This document shows, piece after piece, positions 1 through 13,772 of a stretch of DNA of 64,000 bases. This DNA comes from Glossina fuscipes. Its lineage: Eukaryota; Arthropoda; Insecta; Diptera; Glossinidae. The DNA is taken from contig NW_023998431.1 in NCBI RefSeq assembly GCF_014805625.2, forward strand, positions 3,025,804 through 3,089,803. Reading direction: 5' to 3'. The notes beneath the pieces are model-generated. The model saw nothing but the letters and a program-made list of their open reading frames with translations. It was not told the origin of the DNA and searched no databases. Within the stretch, counting starts at the first letter, position 1, and each line of letters starts with the position of its first letter. Made by a program: the position numbers and the translations under genes.

Positions 1-8
1 TAAAAAGA

Positions 9-14
9 TTTATT
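9..14 (-). promoter_or_regulatory. Polyadenylation signal of the SdhB-like gene
   Basis: AATAAA on the minus strand, about 37 bases past the TAA stop codon. Position and match are as expected for an animal poly(A) signal. Confidence 0.55.
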
Positions 15-50
15 GAAAATCATGTAAAGCGTTAAAAATAATATAAATTC

Positions 51-1247
51 TTATTCGAATAATTTTGCAGTCTCTAATTTAGGCTCAGTCTTTTTCTTAT
101 AACCAGCTAATAACTGCTTCAACTTGATTATGGCCTTTGCAGGATTAAGATTCTTCGGACAGGTATTGGTGCAATTTAAGATAGTATGACAACGATATAG
201 TTTGTAAGGGTCAATTAATTGCGTCAAGCGTTTCTCGGTGGCATCATCTCGAGAATCAATAACCCAACGATAAGCTTGCATAAGAACAGCTGGTCCTAAG
301 TAACGATCGCTGTTCCACCAATAAGAGGGACATGCTGTTTGACAGCAAGCACATAGTATGCATTCAACGAGGCCATCTAACTCAAGACGATCTTGAGGAT
401 GTTGTAAGTATTGAGCACCACCTTTCGGCTCCTTACTTTCATTCTTGCGCTGCAACCAAGGTTGTATGGTGCGATATTGTTCGTAAAACTGTGACATATC
501 CGGTACCAAATCTCGGATGACATACATATGGGGTAACGGATATAAACGCAAAGGAGCCGCGAGATTTCCATCTATCTTTTGAACACAAGCCAGCGTATTA
601 ATACCACCAATATTCATGGAACAGGAACCACAGATGCCTTCGCGACAAGAACGGCGAAATGCCAAAGTTTGATCCTTTTCGTTTTTAATTTTGATTAAAG
701 CATCGAGAACCATTGTTCCACATTCATTTAGGTCTATATTATAGGTTTGCATTTTAGGCTTCTCCCCAGGCTTCCAACGATAAATTTGGAATGTCTTGAT
801 ACGAGGTTCCTTCTTTTTCTGTTGTGGAGGCGCAGGTGGAGGCGGTGCAGCGCCTTTACCCGACGTATCCTTAGCAGCTCCTTTTCCGGACGCTGGTTGC
901 TCTCCTTCACATTTTGTTGCTGTTTTTGCCTCTTTTGCAGCTGCCGTTGCTGCCGGGGCTTTACCAGATGCTGCTGTCGCTGGAGCTTTAGTGGGCGCTC
1001 CTGTTGCTGCAGCTTTACCCGATGCAGCCGTTTCCGGGGCTTTGTCGGCTGCTGCTGCCGCTGCAGCTTTACTGGCTGCAACTTTATTGGGTGCTGCTGC
1101 TGGATTTGCAGACTCCGATGGTGGTTTAGCTTTATCTCCTTCGCATAAAGTCTTACTATCTTTATCTCCTCCTGCAGGCGGTGTCTGCTTTGCACAAAAA
1201 TATCTCAACAGATTATTGCGCGATCTATATAGAACACGTCCAAGCAT
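51..1247 (-). CDS. SdhBL: Succinate dehydrogenase iron-sulfur subunit paralogue (SdhB-like) with long Ala/Lys-rich linker
   Basis: A single 398-residue frame without introns. SdhB is the electron-transfer subunit of mitochondrial complex II, passing electrons from SdhA to ubiquinone. Seen here: a basic presequence-like N-terminus (1-21), an Ala/Lys/Pro linker (about 22-149), a 2Fe-2S ferredoxin domain with Cys201, 206, 209 and 221 (motif [10 protein letters not shown]), then a 4Fe-4S site at Cys296, 299, 302 and 306 ([12 protein letters not shown]) and the remaining cluster cysteines 353, 359 and 363 ([12 protein letters not shown]). All cluster ligands are intact, so it looks functional. Canonical fly SdhB is roughly 300 residues and lacks the long linker; the extra 100 or so residues and the divergent core fit the SdhB-like paralogue, known in Drosophila as testis-enriched (established knowledge, not visible here). 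Linker codons are GC-rich compared with the surroundings. The alternative, that this is the only SdhB of the species, is less likely. Confidence 0.9.
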   Translation of the reverse strand: MLGRVLYRSRNNLLRYFCAKQTPPAGGDKDSKTLCEGDKAKPPSESANPAAAPNKVAASKAAAAAAADKAPETAASGKAAATGAPTKAPATAASGKAPAATAAAKEAKTATKCEGEQPASGKGAAKDTSGKGAAPPPPAPPQQKKKEPRIKTFQIYRWKPGEKPKMQTYNIDLNECGTMVLDALIKIKNEKDQTLAFRRSCREGICGSCSMNIGGINTLACVQKIDGNLAAPLRLYPLPHMYVIRDLVPDMSQFYEQYRTIQPWLQRKNESKEPKGGAQYLQHPQDRLELDGLVECILCACCQTACPSYWWNSDRYLGPAVLMQAYRWVIDSRDDATEKRLTQLIDPYKLYRCHTILNCTNTCPKNLNPAKAIIKLKQLLAGYKKKTEPKLETAKLFE

Positions 1248-1325
1248 TGTTCCCCTTTAACTATTTTATTTGATACTGCTTTTCAAAAAGAAAATTATTT
1301 ACGACATTTATTTCAAGGAAAGAAA

Positions 1326-1770
1326 TTATTTTTTATTATAAACTGAATGGCTAACAAGTAACTTAAAATTTCCATATCTTATATAAATACATACATATAT
1401 GTAACATATAGCGATCCGCCCATCGACCCAATTTTCAGATCTGAACAAATGATAATCAGTAGCCGGCATGTCTGATGAGCGCGCTGGGTGCGGCGAAACT
1501 TCCCATTCGAGTTGCAATAGTGCATCCTTGACAACTCTTGCAGCAAGCGAACAAAAAACGGCACTTTCAGTCAATTCGCGTCGCCACGTTTAAACTGTCG
1601 GAACCCAAACCGACAATTGCTATATGATGGAGCAGCAACATCATAAGCCTGTGAACTTGTGTCGTGGGCTTCGGCAGCAGATTTCTTCAAATAAGCGACG
1701 AAAGTGATGAATTTGAAATAAGAAGAATTTTGAGCGCTCCATGATTAGCTTCGGCATACGCTGAATAAAT
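1326..1770 (-). mobile_element. Internally deleted mariner-family transposon remnant
   Basis: On the minus strand, about 1590-1710 encodes the N-terminal helix-turn-helix region of a mariner transposase (LKKSAAEAH, then APSYSNCR and FRQFKRGD). About 1420-1574 encodes the C-terminal catalytic part (LLQLEWEVSPHPA, then ATDYHLFRS). The middle of the transposase, some 200 codons including the first catalytic aspartate, is missing, so the two ends nearly touch. Stops and frame changes lie between them, so no active protein is possible. Terminal inverted repeats could not be placed by eye. Confidence 0.75.
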
Positions 1771-3374
1771 CAACAATATTAAACGGAACGCTATTATTTC
1801 ATATAAAGGAAGGACAAAACCATCGAATTCAACCGTTATGTACATTGGTATTCTCCATTTCTTTATTATGTTTACCTATGCAAGTCGCTGATCGAAGTCT
1901 TTGCAAACATCTAATACAATCTTACTTATGTGCAAATTAATATCACGGACTTAAGAACGGACAACAAATGCGCTTGAGCTTTCGCAATGCGCTCAACATT
2001 TTGAAAAAAAGCTCGTTTGCTGGAGAATTGTTTCAGATTCCCAAACAAATAATTATCGCTAAAAGCGATATATATTTAGAATATACAAGGATTGGGACAG
2101 AACCTCGGACTTCCATTCAACCTATTTTGCCATCAACTTGAACAAAGACGGGAGCGAACAGTTGCGGTCAGCTTGCTATAAAAAACGTGTTTCTTAAACA
2201 TGTTTGTAGCTTCTACTATCTTTTTGACCTAAACACAAGACCGTCCCCACGGTTGGTAAACTTAAACGATGTCTCCGTCAGTGGTTCCAGTTTTTAGCAC
2301 GAACTTATTCCCAAAAGGAGTCGAACAAATACGTGAAAATTGCAGAACGTGCTTTTCACCTTACAATATTTCATTAAGAAATTACTTGTACAGTAATGTC
2401 AAACTATTGCCTGTAAGTCATCGTATTGTGAGCAAAAGTCTGTACTTCGATGTAAGAAGACCTATTGCACTCACTTGTGCCTCCAGCCCTCCAGCTTTAG
2501 AATCCTTTCTTAGGTTTGGAGCACCCTGCAATGTTCCGCGTTATAAGCCAAACACCTGTTATCTGATTCTGCAGAAAGCCGCCCATTCACACCGAACATT
2601 GTGGGATGTTTCTTTCGCCCCCACACGCACAATCTACATGAATCGAATTTGATAAATCTTTTAGCTCGCCGTAGTGCTGCACTTACCTTCCAATGACTTG
2701 CTAATTTTTTTTGTTCCCATCGCGATATCATTCTGTTCATGTGACAAAAAGGTTTCGGACCCATCATAGCTCTGCTGAGTCGCCTGTTGGCTAAACAGTC
2801 AACAGTTTCATGCCTATAATCTATACGAAAGAACCAAATCGCAGCTTCAATGAGATACGATAAAATCGACAGGAAAGTCTTATATGAATTTTTACAATTG
2901 CTCGAGTTTCAAATAATGAAACGGAGACGATCGCACTAAATGAATGCATTTATTTTATGCATAGTGTTACCCACTTGCATAGTTTGGTAGTGAATATAAA
3001 ATTATTTCAGCATCGCAGACATTCTTAGGTATATTTTAGGCATCGCTAAGACAATAGTTTAGAAAGGAAGTGGTCCCCTTCTCCACGGAATAGCATCACA
3101 AAGGTCAAGGCGTATTGCGATGGAATGCTCTACCAGGTGTGAAGAGATCGTTTGTTGTATTTTCATAGAAGCTACTTATGATTGTGGGTATGAAAGTGAA
3201 TTCTCCACAAAAGAGCTCTGCCTTTTCTAATTTTCTATCAATAAATGGTCACACAATACATGGGCTTTTGACGAAATGTTAAAGTGTGAGAGCCTAAAGA
3301 CTAGAAATCTCTGCTATGCGGTATTATTGACATATAGTAATTCCTTGCAAAAACTGAATAAAGTTTAATTACGG

Positions 3375-3423
<49 letters not shown>

Positions 3424-5689
3424 AAGATAGTTTACACTTGTTTCTTTATTCACTGTAGATGTAGATTATAATAAACGTGTCGAAACTCTATATCCTCTTA
3501 GCCATTATAATGAGATTACGTGCTTAGTTAGTGCCTTTCAACGCTATAGTGTCTGGGAGATGAGACGTTTGTGTTAAAACTATTGATTTGCATAAATACT
3601 TAAGTATTTTGTTTCTATAAATATTTACACATAACTGACGAATGTAGGAAATAATTGGAATAACTGGTTTACTAAACATTATCAAGTTAATGACTTGAGC
3701 TCCACTCCTTCATTAAACTCTATCCTATTAAGCATACATTTCATAAATTGATTTCAAGAAATTATAAGCCTATGTGTAGTGTAGGTAGATTGTGTATCAT
3801 AAGTAATACTGTACAAAGTATTGGCAAATAACATAAAAACGTATTCAAGTACGTAAGTCTGTTATGGTTCACTTCTCTTCTTCTTCTTCTATCCTTAGTC
3901 GTCGTAGTACGTATTTTCTTCTCCTTTTTAAACTAACAGCAGAATACGTGACAAATGGATATAATTTTAAATGTAAAGAACTAAATAAACAAAACAATTG
4001 TGGTTTAACCATAATTTATATGGAAATTGGTCTACACCCGCTTAAACACTCACAGCTAAACTCACGTACGAGCGCACATATGTTAGTTGTTATTGCGTTT
4101 CGAGATGCTGACAGAAATAAATAAATTGACATTCGATAGGGAAAATTTTACATTCCCTTCAAGGCGAATTTTGATTACTTAACAATTAATTTCGACTCAA
4201 TGGTTATTTATTAAAATGAATACATAATCTTAGTAATAGGGTTAATCCCGCAAATTTACATTAGATAGCGTTCCATTTATTATCTAACCACATATATTAC
4301 TTGCATGAACGATCGTAACATCGCGAGCACATTTTATAATTACGTTTTTTGGCTTCGTCAAAAAGAAGCGACGGCCCCTACGAAATAGAGAAACTGAAGA
4401 TCACGCGTATTAATTTATACTCCTGTTTATAAGACTTTCATAATAAACGAAATAAGAAATTCAGTATACCTACGACCAAGAGGAGAGTGACTACATATAA
4501 CAGAACGACAGCAAAATGCCACATAATTGATGATTATGTGTTGAGAAATAATCAAAAAAAAAAAAAAAAAAAAAATTAGTGAAACACATCAGGAATTATT
4601 TTTGATAAAAGTCAACTGTTTCAGTTGGATGCTAAATCACTTTATTTTCATTATCACAACTGCCTCAATCTATCAGTGTAGCAGGCAGTCACATATTGAA
4701 AGAAAAAGCTAAAAACAATTGACGCGTGTTAATTTCATTACAAATTGTCAATGAAAACTCGTACGGTTTAACCGTGCCGTTGCAACGGTTTGCATCGTTC
4801 CTTTGAATAAATGATCGCTATTTATTGGAATTGTCTTTTTTCGGGCATTGCGTATAAACTGAAATATCTGTGTATATCATATGTAGTTGTAGTCTTGTGT
4901 TTCATTCATTACAAGAGAATATATATATTTTTTTAGTTTCCTTCTCGCTAAAGTATTTGGTTAAATTTAATTCCATTAATTTTAGCAACAATTTCCCGGG
5001 CAATGTCTATAAACTTTTATATGCTTCAGCACTTTCTTCATTCGAGATTTACAAGTGATTTACATCAACAAATTTTATTGACGTTTTCCTGTTTCTGTAG
5101 ATCTCATCCGTTCGTTTATGTTTTCTTATGCATAGCAATGAATTTCGCGATACAGTCAACATCTCTTGTTTGCGGGCGCAACAAAAGATAGGAATGCGGT
5201 AATTACAAGGTTCCCACTGACTCCTTACCATGTATTATCTTTATGCAAAACGTTATATTAACTTCATCATTACGTTTGTGACGTCTTTCCCGGTGAAGAA
5301 ACTCTAATTAAAAAATTCATTCATCAGGAAATTGCATACATTTTTGATTAGATTGAGATTTCGAATTGACGTAATCGTAGCCGTACGATCATGAAATTAA
5401 ACGGGGAACGTAAACGTTGATTCTTACATATTTTCGTTTATTGCTTTATACTAAGCAAACTTCTTACATTAACGCAATATGATTTCGAACACGTCCACAT
5501 ATAATACTCGTAGCTTGAAATCATTTTCCCAATGATTTGTAAAGGATGGCATACTCTGTTCTAAAATAAAATTCAAATCACTAAGAGACAGCGATCGGTG
5601 GACGAACGCACGTCGTGAGAACGGCCAAAAGTCTATATACTTTATGTGGTTTTTGAAGCCTGCTTCTACGCCTTATAAAGGTACTGAAC
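1771..5689. other. Gene-poor intergenic DNA with simple repeats
   Basis: No supported gene. An open frame at 2269-2652 overlaps another on the opposite strand at 2510-2767; neither has a recognisable domain. Simple repeats include a GAAA/GA tract at 3375-3425 and a 23-base A run at 4554-4576. Confidence 0.6.
3375..3425. repeat. GAAA/GA microsatellite
   Basis: About seven GAAA units run into about eight GA units. Confidence 0.9.
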
Positions 5690-6135
5690 GAATTTTTTTT
5701 GATGTGCCATAAGGTAGGTGTGGTCAACGTTTGGCATTTTTATACAGGTACTACAGCATCGCTCATAGAGTATACTTTGAAACTTCTGTAGATTTATCAG
5801 TTGGATTGTTTGTGAATTAAAACTTCTTCTTCTTCTTCTTTTTGGAGAACAGAAATTTTCCGACTTTACGTAGTACTATAGGCGTATCCTTTACACGATT
5901 TTTCCCATTGTAAATGCCCGCCTGCGTGCATGAACTTCGAATGTTTCTGCCAAATTTCAGGTCGAAAGGTTAACTTTTGCGGTTCGGAGAATATTTAAAG
6001 CAGTCATAACACGGACAGACAGACGGACGTGCTTTTATGAATTCCCAATTTTCTGCTGATCAAGAACATATTCTAGGATCTCTAAGGCTTCTTTCTGCGC
6101 CTTGAAACGTTTTGCTAAAATGAATGGGTATAATA
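5690..6135 (+). repeat. Dispersed repeat family A, forward copy
   Basis: Contains the words shared by family A copies in this window: GGCGTATCCTTT, a run of GACAGACGGAC units near 6012-6030, then GCTGATCAAGAA and TCTCTAAGGCTTC. The same order recurs at 29.8, 30.2, 55.5 and 55.9 kb, and reversed at 15.4, 17.1, 48.6 and 60.8 kb. No coding capacity seen. Confidence 0.6.
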
Positions 6136-6965
6136 ACTGTTCAGATTAAAATAAAGTACGAGGCATTGTACTCAAACTCCACTAAAATTAACCCAATTAA
6201 GTAGTTGCTCTTAAATAGTAGCAGCTACTGAAAGATCGGCATACATATGATTTGTCTTTTGGTTTTTTAAAACTATCTACCTTTCCCTTGTTCCGTCCAT
6301 CTACCAGTCTTTTATGCATAAAACGATCACGATCAGAATTATTGAGATAGAAAATCCTAACCAAGCCTCTATTAAGAGAGGCATTGTATACATAAGGTAT
6401 GTTTTCCGTTATTGAAAACTAAAGGGGCCATAGTGTAATATTCTGACTCAATTTGTCAATTTGTCGTTTTTTCCTCGGTTCATCTGTTTTTTTCTGCAAC
6501 TGTTCTGATCAGAAATGCTTATGTAGAAAATTCTAACCTGACATATGTATTTCCACTTGACTGTCGTACAACAGACTCGAAACTGAGTTTGATCAGCCAA
6601 CAACTTCACACATCGAGCATAAATACAATGCAAAGCATGTACTAATATAACATAATATGCAAATATGTGTATGTTCCTCGGCCATATAAAAGTTAAGACT
6701 TGATGAAATGATCTACATCTATTGCTTAAAGTCATAAGTAAAGCGATTTTTTGAATTTTGATTATAAAAATTTGGTAAACGGTGGGTATCAAAAGTGCGT
6801 TGCAAAGTGATTTTGTTTTTTCTTTTTGATATGATCAATTACTCTTAGGGGATATCCCTTAAATGTGTGACGGTCAGAAAGAAATGAGGAGAGAAAAACA
6901 GATAGAGAGCGCCGGAAGCCTAACTTGTGCACTCTCAATCGGTAAGTCTTGTACGCCTTTTCCCG
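6136..6965. other. Intergenic DNA, with a weak internal duplication
   Basis: No gene supported. Two similar stretches, about 6322-6365 and 6500-6540, share GATCAGAA followed by TAGAAAAT(C/T)CTAACC, suggesting a degenerate direct duplication. Confidence 0.4.
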
Positions 6966-6984
6966 CTAAGTACTCACTATGATC

Positions 6985-7045
6985 TGCTCTACCGCAGTAA
7001 GATTTGAACCCGCGCACTTATGTGCTGGGCTACACGGGCGGATAA
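6985..7045 (-). repeat. tRNA-promoter-like remnant (possible SINE)
   Basis: On the minus strand TAGCCCAGCAC resembles a pol III A box and GGTTCAAATCT resembles a B box about 24 bases later. No cloverleaf can be drawn, so it is not a functional tRNA gene; a degraded tRNA-derived SINE is possible. Confidence 0.3.
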
Positions 7046-9001
7046 ATATATATATTCGTACTAATTTTGCTTTTTTTTTTTGCTTTCCTTTTGACCCAAT
7101 TTGAGCTACGTTGCCCAAACGCTTGCATTCCTCAAAATTCCGATCTGCCGATAAAGCAAAATGGGCCCTTAAACGTTGAACGTTTCTTAAGGAGCCTGAA
7201 AGCTTCAATTGTGCTATTATAACTGAGATCTGTCGACTCATTACAAAAGCTTAGTAATTGACGTTCTCTCCCACATAGCACTCACTATCTCACTATCTCA
7301 ATTTGCATATCGTAAGTTAAACCACTAAACTGGAAAACTGTCAAGGGCTAACTTGTAAATAGCCTTTGTTTTTTTTCACCGTTTAATCTCAACTCATTTA
7401 CGTACCGTATTCTTAATAGGTATCAATGCTTTTCATTCTCACATTCCAGGACGTGCAGTCACAAATAAATTACTGCAATGCAATCAAAATAATGATATCG
7501 AAGAATTACAATAAAAATTAACTTTGTAAGTAAATTTACGATCTATGAATCAGTACGTCCGTGTTAATGTATTCCAAAGACTTCGCTCTAAAAGTTTCTT
7601 AAATTTACAATCGCGAAATAATAAAATAGCATTCTAAACTTTTCAAATAAAAATGTCTTCAAGTACTAATGATTATCAGGAATATTGTTATATTATAAAA
7701 TATGATGAACGCCTCCTTTTCAAAACTGCATTTCTCGAGCAGGTGGTCCGAAGCGCTACATTAGTATTCATAAATGTTACTAATTACATTCATGATACCA
7801 CTGAAATTAGCAGCGCTTTTATGCTTACTGGCAGATATTGTCTGGAACATTGCTTATAATTTCCTAGAATGCTTCAATGCTTCAATAATAAGACTTAATA
7901 AATATAGCTTATAATGGTCACTGTAATATAATTATATATATATATATGTATAAATAATTATTCATATATGTTATAAGTTCATATATAGATAGCTATATCC
8001 AGTTAGATATACATACATGCACACACAAATGCATGTAGCCACAGGTATATATATATACATATATATATATATATGTATCTACATATGCTTTATCGAATTA
8101 CAGCGATTACAGAACACCGTTTATTATGCATCCGGTTAACGATTACACCTATTGAAAGTTCAACTTGAACTTAAAATAATTCTCACAAGCGCATTATGCG
8201 TATTATGCAGTGTTTCTGAAACTATTCTACCGTCGATTAAAACGATCCAACGGCGTAAGTAACTTTAGTTAGTGTTACAGTTTCGAAAGAAATGACAGCA
8301 AACCCGTTTCAAAGAAATTCATGTTTAATTTATTTGACATGGAATTAATATCAATGGTGTTAGGATTCACTTATGATATCATTATAAGCTAACGCGTGAT
8401 ATATTATTTGATAAGTTTCAATGCAATGAACAGCACTTATTATTGTCCCATTGTAAGCTGTATATGCTAAATATGTACGAATAAGCACATGTGTGTCGCC
8501 ATACTACACTGTATGTATACGTATTTATACATATATGTATGTATATTCGATTAATTTAAAACCCATAAATCTTATTTAAATCACAGTTTGTAAAAGTTTG
8601 TCGAGTTTATCACAGATAACACATCGTGGACATGAGATTAATTTAATTCACTAGGCAATCATGTGTATTTACTTGTAAGCATATGTGAGTAACTCTGCTT
8701 ACATTCATAAACCGTATAATACATGCAATTAAATCGTTTTACATATGTGGCATAAACGAAGATAAAAAAAAAAATAAAAATTTACAAAAATTTTTGATCA
8801 TTAAAGCTTTCCTTAAAATGGCTAATTATTAAAATAAAAGGGAAAAAAAATGCTAATAATAATGGAAAAATAAAAATAAAAAAAGCAAAGAAACAAACAA
8901 ACAAAAAAACAAATGAAATGAAACGTGCCCAACATCAAATTTCTTTCATTCTTCTTTCACTAATAAACCAATGCCAAGTCGTTGAGTTTTTTTCACTTCA
9001 A

Positions 9002-9025
9002 TCTCTCTCTCTCTCTCTCTCTCTC
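9002..9025. repeat. CT microsatellite
   Basis: About twelve CT units, uninterrupted. Confidence 0.9.
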
Positions 9026-12000
9026 GCTCTGTCGCCAACGAAGCTAAATGGTGTGCATCTACGGCATTACAAAACCTCAGAAATAAATTTCCTTAATGAC
9101 AACATCGGACTGATAGGAGTTTGGAGATAGCCTGCAGATCACGGCTTATTCTGGCAAACGCCTTATTAAAATGCCATATATATAATATAAAATCTGTTAC
9201 AAGCTCATCAGTACATGGTTTGAAAGTTTTATAATAATATCGATGGAGTTCGACCACACTGAGCAAGTAAATGATGGCAGCGGCACTTTCTAAATGACGA
9301 TGAACTCTGCTCACATAAGTAGAATATCAAATTTGTCAGCATTGTCAGGCTGCCAAGTCTTTGGATGTTACTTTTGAAGAAAAAAACTCAGCTCCTCAGA
9401 AGATTTTAGGATAAAGGACGGTAACGTAACACTTGAAGTTCATTGGGAGCAATGAGAGACAAGAAATGATAGCATTCAAATCCGAAAGGAATGTCAGAGG
9501 AGTCCAGAAAAAGCCTCCGTTCTCTCATAGCCTTTCAAAATAAATAGAAGAACTTGGAATTTTCCCATTTCACCTTTCTGAACTTGCTTTCGTAACATTT
9601 TTTATTGAGTTTCTAGTGCTGGACTTTCTCTTGACGGCAAGTCTGCAACAATTGCAAGGTGAACCGCTACTTTCAGGTTAAGGAGAAAGCTTATTTTCTC
9701 GTTTTTCTCATTTTTCACTTTCCTATGATTCCTGATACAATTTGGAAGCATCCGATAGGCGATAATCGACAGATACTGTACAAATGGGGTCTTCTCTTCT
9801 GGAAAACGAATATATATATGGTACGTCTGATCTGGAAAATGTTTCTTTGGAAACATGAGACTTTATTATGTAATTTTTGAAAAACAATTTGAGCTGTATG
9901 AAAGTCATCCCTGACAATTAATATTGAAAATATGCATTAATATGATATACAAGAGATGCACTAATTAAAACTATAACGGGATCACAATGAGACATTGATT
10001 AATTTTATGTCAAAATAGAAGCAAGTATGTGCTTTTTTGAAATAACACAGTTTAAGCTATGGACCAGAGAGGAGCATGATATGCGGGAAATGTTTCGTTT
10101 CCGGTATAATTCAAAGAAAACATTGCTAAAAATTGTCGGTCGATGTCAATGATAAAAAACGATTGACTACCCAACCGCAAAGAAGTCATAAGCGAAACCC
10201 GATCACGTCTTAATATCGAAAGCGAAATGCATGCTCTCTGTACGAAGGGTTGAGACAGGCATGCAGTGTGTTACACTCTTTCCGAGCGCAGCAAACCCAC
10301 CACCAAGCAATATTGTTAAAAGAATCATATTAAAGGCCGCAAAAATAATTCTTCCTCACAGAAAGCCTTGACCACATGCAAGCAATAAACTGTTCGGTGC
10401 TGTCACATTCACTGCATTCTTCATTTATTATTCCTACTGGTTGTTATCACGTGTTCCAGTTGGTAGCTTAATAAATGTCTGAGCTACGCTCCCGATCTTT
10501 TCTCCACAACACATAATAATGAACTTTTCGTAGACCATCTTAAAAAATAAATAGTCCTTTCCGCACACAAGTCATACGCTGGGAAAGATATGGAGAAAAA
10601 AGTCGACGACGATAAACTACGTTGTCATCACTGATTTGGTGCAGATTTTTTTAACAGTAAAGCCGTAGTTTTGCCAAAAATAAAACTCTTCTCCTTCTAC
10701 TAGTCGAAATTTGGACTTTTTCGAGCATCTCAAGGTATTAACCTAAAAGGCCAATTCCGTTTATGCTGGCATGCAATATGCTCAGTAGATCTTATTTATC
10801 ATTCAAAATTTCCGTGAACGATCACTGCATTAATGCAGTCTTGTGCCGTGCCAATCCTCCAATGGGCACTTGATACTGAAAAAAAAAAAAAAATCTTTAT
10901 TAAATACCTGAAAAGTTACATCTAGATCAACTGCTCTCTGTTCTGTAGACGAATTTTAGAATCCATCTGGTTAACGATCGACCTTGATATATAAATTTTT
11001 ATTAAGAAAAACTAAACTCTAGGCGACTTTTGAGTGCTTAGTGTAGAAAAAGCGAAATACCATAAGTTATAAGTTTTGATTACAAGTAAATTCATGAGCG
11101 GATTTAGCTTTTTGATTTTTATTTAGATTTTCGGAGGTTATGTACCTTTATTTATAGTATAGTATAGTATAGTAGAATATAGAAAATTTTTATTGGAAAA
11201 AGAAATCGTTTCGTTTAACAAAACAAGAAACCTACCCCAACAACCTTAAAATGCATCGTTTTTTTTTTTTTCTTTTTTTTTCTTTTTGTAAGAAATTACG
11301 TATTGTTGTGTTCATTTTTTAATGTCTTATCATATTTCACAGTCATTGAATTGTTCAAAAGAAAGCAGCGCTAATGTTTTCTTTTATTTACCTTCCTTTA
11401 TCGCCCTATGTACATTGTATACGCAATAGTACGTATATAAATGTTATATAATTTAATGCTCACAAAGGTAATTAATCCGGAATTCGTATATTAGCAGTGG
11501 TATCGATTTTACAGTAATTACCCTTTTTATTAAGGTAAAAAGAAAAGAAAATTTAAATTCGACATCGGAAATGAAGGAATTTGATAGGCTTTAGTCCTGC
11601 GGTATGGCTGCCTTAGAAGAAAGAAAAAACCAAAAAAAAATCTACTTTAAAGGGGATAATAAATCCACTTTGAAGTAATGTAACGAAAGACAAAATTTGA
11701 ATGAGAGAGAAAATAAAAAAATTGCATAAATTAATCAGAAAATAAAATACGTTTGGTACAAGTCGAATTTTTTGATACCCACCCCAGCATCTTTTCTGGT
11801 CCTTTATTCTTATTCATTGTGGTACATTAGTTCTGGCTCACGTTTCTGAAATAATTGCTTCGCAACACCAGAGGGGTCCAAATTAAAAATTGCAATGCAG
11901 TAATCAAAATACTGTAAAAATTTTCTTTTTCTGAAGGTCCGTAAGATCATATCGAAACGACTTGGCCACTTAAGGCCATTGTAGCCATTATTTCAACAAT

Positions 12001-13753
12001 AACCCCACACAAAGGATATATAACATCCAAATTATGCTTCCTGTTAGCAGCTTACGATAACCAAAAAAAAAAAAAAAAAAACCTAGTCTCGTCACCCCTG
12101 GATTCACCGACTTTCTCCCACTTTTATACTCGGCATTATTCATCTCTATTGTACGAGACATTTGAAGCACATTTTCTCTTACGTTTGTTTCTTATAGCGA
12201 TAGTTTACAAGCAACGGCATCTATTTAAGTGCATAACACTATCGTGTATGTCGGATATAGTTACGCAGTTACGATGCTAACGCTTACTTTTGCACGGCTT
12301 ACCTCTAGTAGTGCAGTTTAAGACGGTGTATAGCTTTTACTTTTCCAAGCGTAACAGACATTTTCTTTTTTTTTTTAATTTATGAAACTTAACCCATTCT
12401 CATCTCTCTACCCTTATCTAAAATGTCCCCTCTCCGTGTTAAACATAACTCCCTGGAACTTTTAAAACATAACTTGTTCAAGTGAAATTGTAATTTAATC
12501 AAGTAACTTACTTGTCGCCTGCACATTTACTCTTTTACAATAGTCCTCTCCACAATTTAAGAATGTCTTTCTCGCTAGTTTAAAAATTTTAACAATTCAC
12601 TGGTCAGTGAGCGGACTATGACAACGTAAATATTTGCTGAACAATAACAACTTTATCATGAAAAGTTACCTTTCCACCTTTCCAACCACTTTCTAAATAC
12701 ATTGCGTTAAGGCTGAACTCTGTGGTGTCTTTTCTAGGAGACAGTTTAGGAATATTATAACGCTTATGAAAGGTACGAACCCACAGACATAAAATATTTA
12801 AAAAAATATCGGGTATATGTCACGCTACTATTTCGACCAAGGCTATTGCTGCTGCACTGGCACCGATCTTGTTTTTGGTTTTCTGATATAAGGGAAACGT
12901 ACCTACTTTGTCCACTTATACGAAATGGAATCGATTCTGAAAAATGCATTTAATTTTCGATCCGCACCTTAAAATCGCTGTGTAATTTTCATCATTTTCA
13001 ATTGCTTTATTCCCTTTCCATGTTCATCTTCGTAATTAGTATACGGGCCTATCAACTCATTTCCACACCAATTCAAATTTAGGAACTTTTATGAAAAATT
13101 AGTGAAATAAAAGTTATTAGGAACGCATACAGATATATGTAGTCACTATGGATAAAAGTGGCTATCATCCATACGTAATCAACACATCTACATATCCATA
13201 CTTAATCAATAAGTTTTAGTAAGCAGCATTGAAAGAAGTTTGCAATGAGTTAAAATTTTCTATGAAAAATGTAGAAGTCATACGGGTGGGGTGTGTGATT
13301 ATAATGATTCACCTACACATAAGTAATTTTCTTTTTACGATATGAATTCCTTTTAATGGCAACATGTTGCATTACTACGACTTCAGTCGTACAGATACGT
13401 AACAACAATCAAATTACTGCACTTACGTTTGTGTGCTTGCATTTCAAATTTATTGTAATATTTGATGTCTTGGAAATGACAGTTTTGACGCCAAATTACA
13501 AATATTTTTTACACACTCATTGTGTGAATGATTTCTGTTCAAAACCCACATACCCAACTTTACAGTTAAATGTGCGATAATTGAGCACTTTACACCTTCT
13601 CACTTTCGTACTTAAACGCACACATACTTGTATCTGTAGTTATTCTCTCTCACTCTCGTTCCCGCTCTCTGAAGGCTTTCAATCCCGACGCCGTTTACAA
13701 ATAGTTTCTGTAAAGCATGCATATCGATATGTAAGACTCTCAATCTGCCCTCC

Positions 13754-13772
13754 ATCTCTCTCTCTCTCTCTC
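13754..13772. repeat. CT microsatellite
   Basis: About nine CT units. Confidence 0.85.

Noticed and set aside
734..1260. Long Cys/Ser-rich and Ala-rich frames overlapping the SdhB-like gene
   Set aside because: They are other-frame readings of the GC-rich Ala/Lys linker codons; the minus-strand SdhB frame has all the family motifs.
2269..2767. 127-codon plus frame and 85-codon minus frame overlapping each other
   Set aside because: No domain, no codon bias, and mutual overlap; probably chance or old transposon sequence.
6985..7045. A tRNA gene on the minus strand
   Set aside because: Only A-box and B-box-like words; no acceptor or anticodon stem can form and the boxes are too close.
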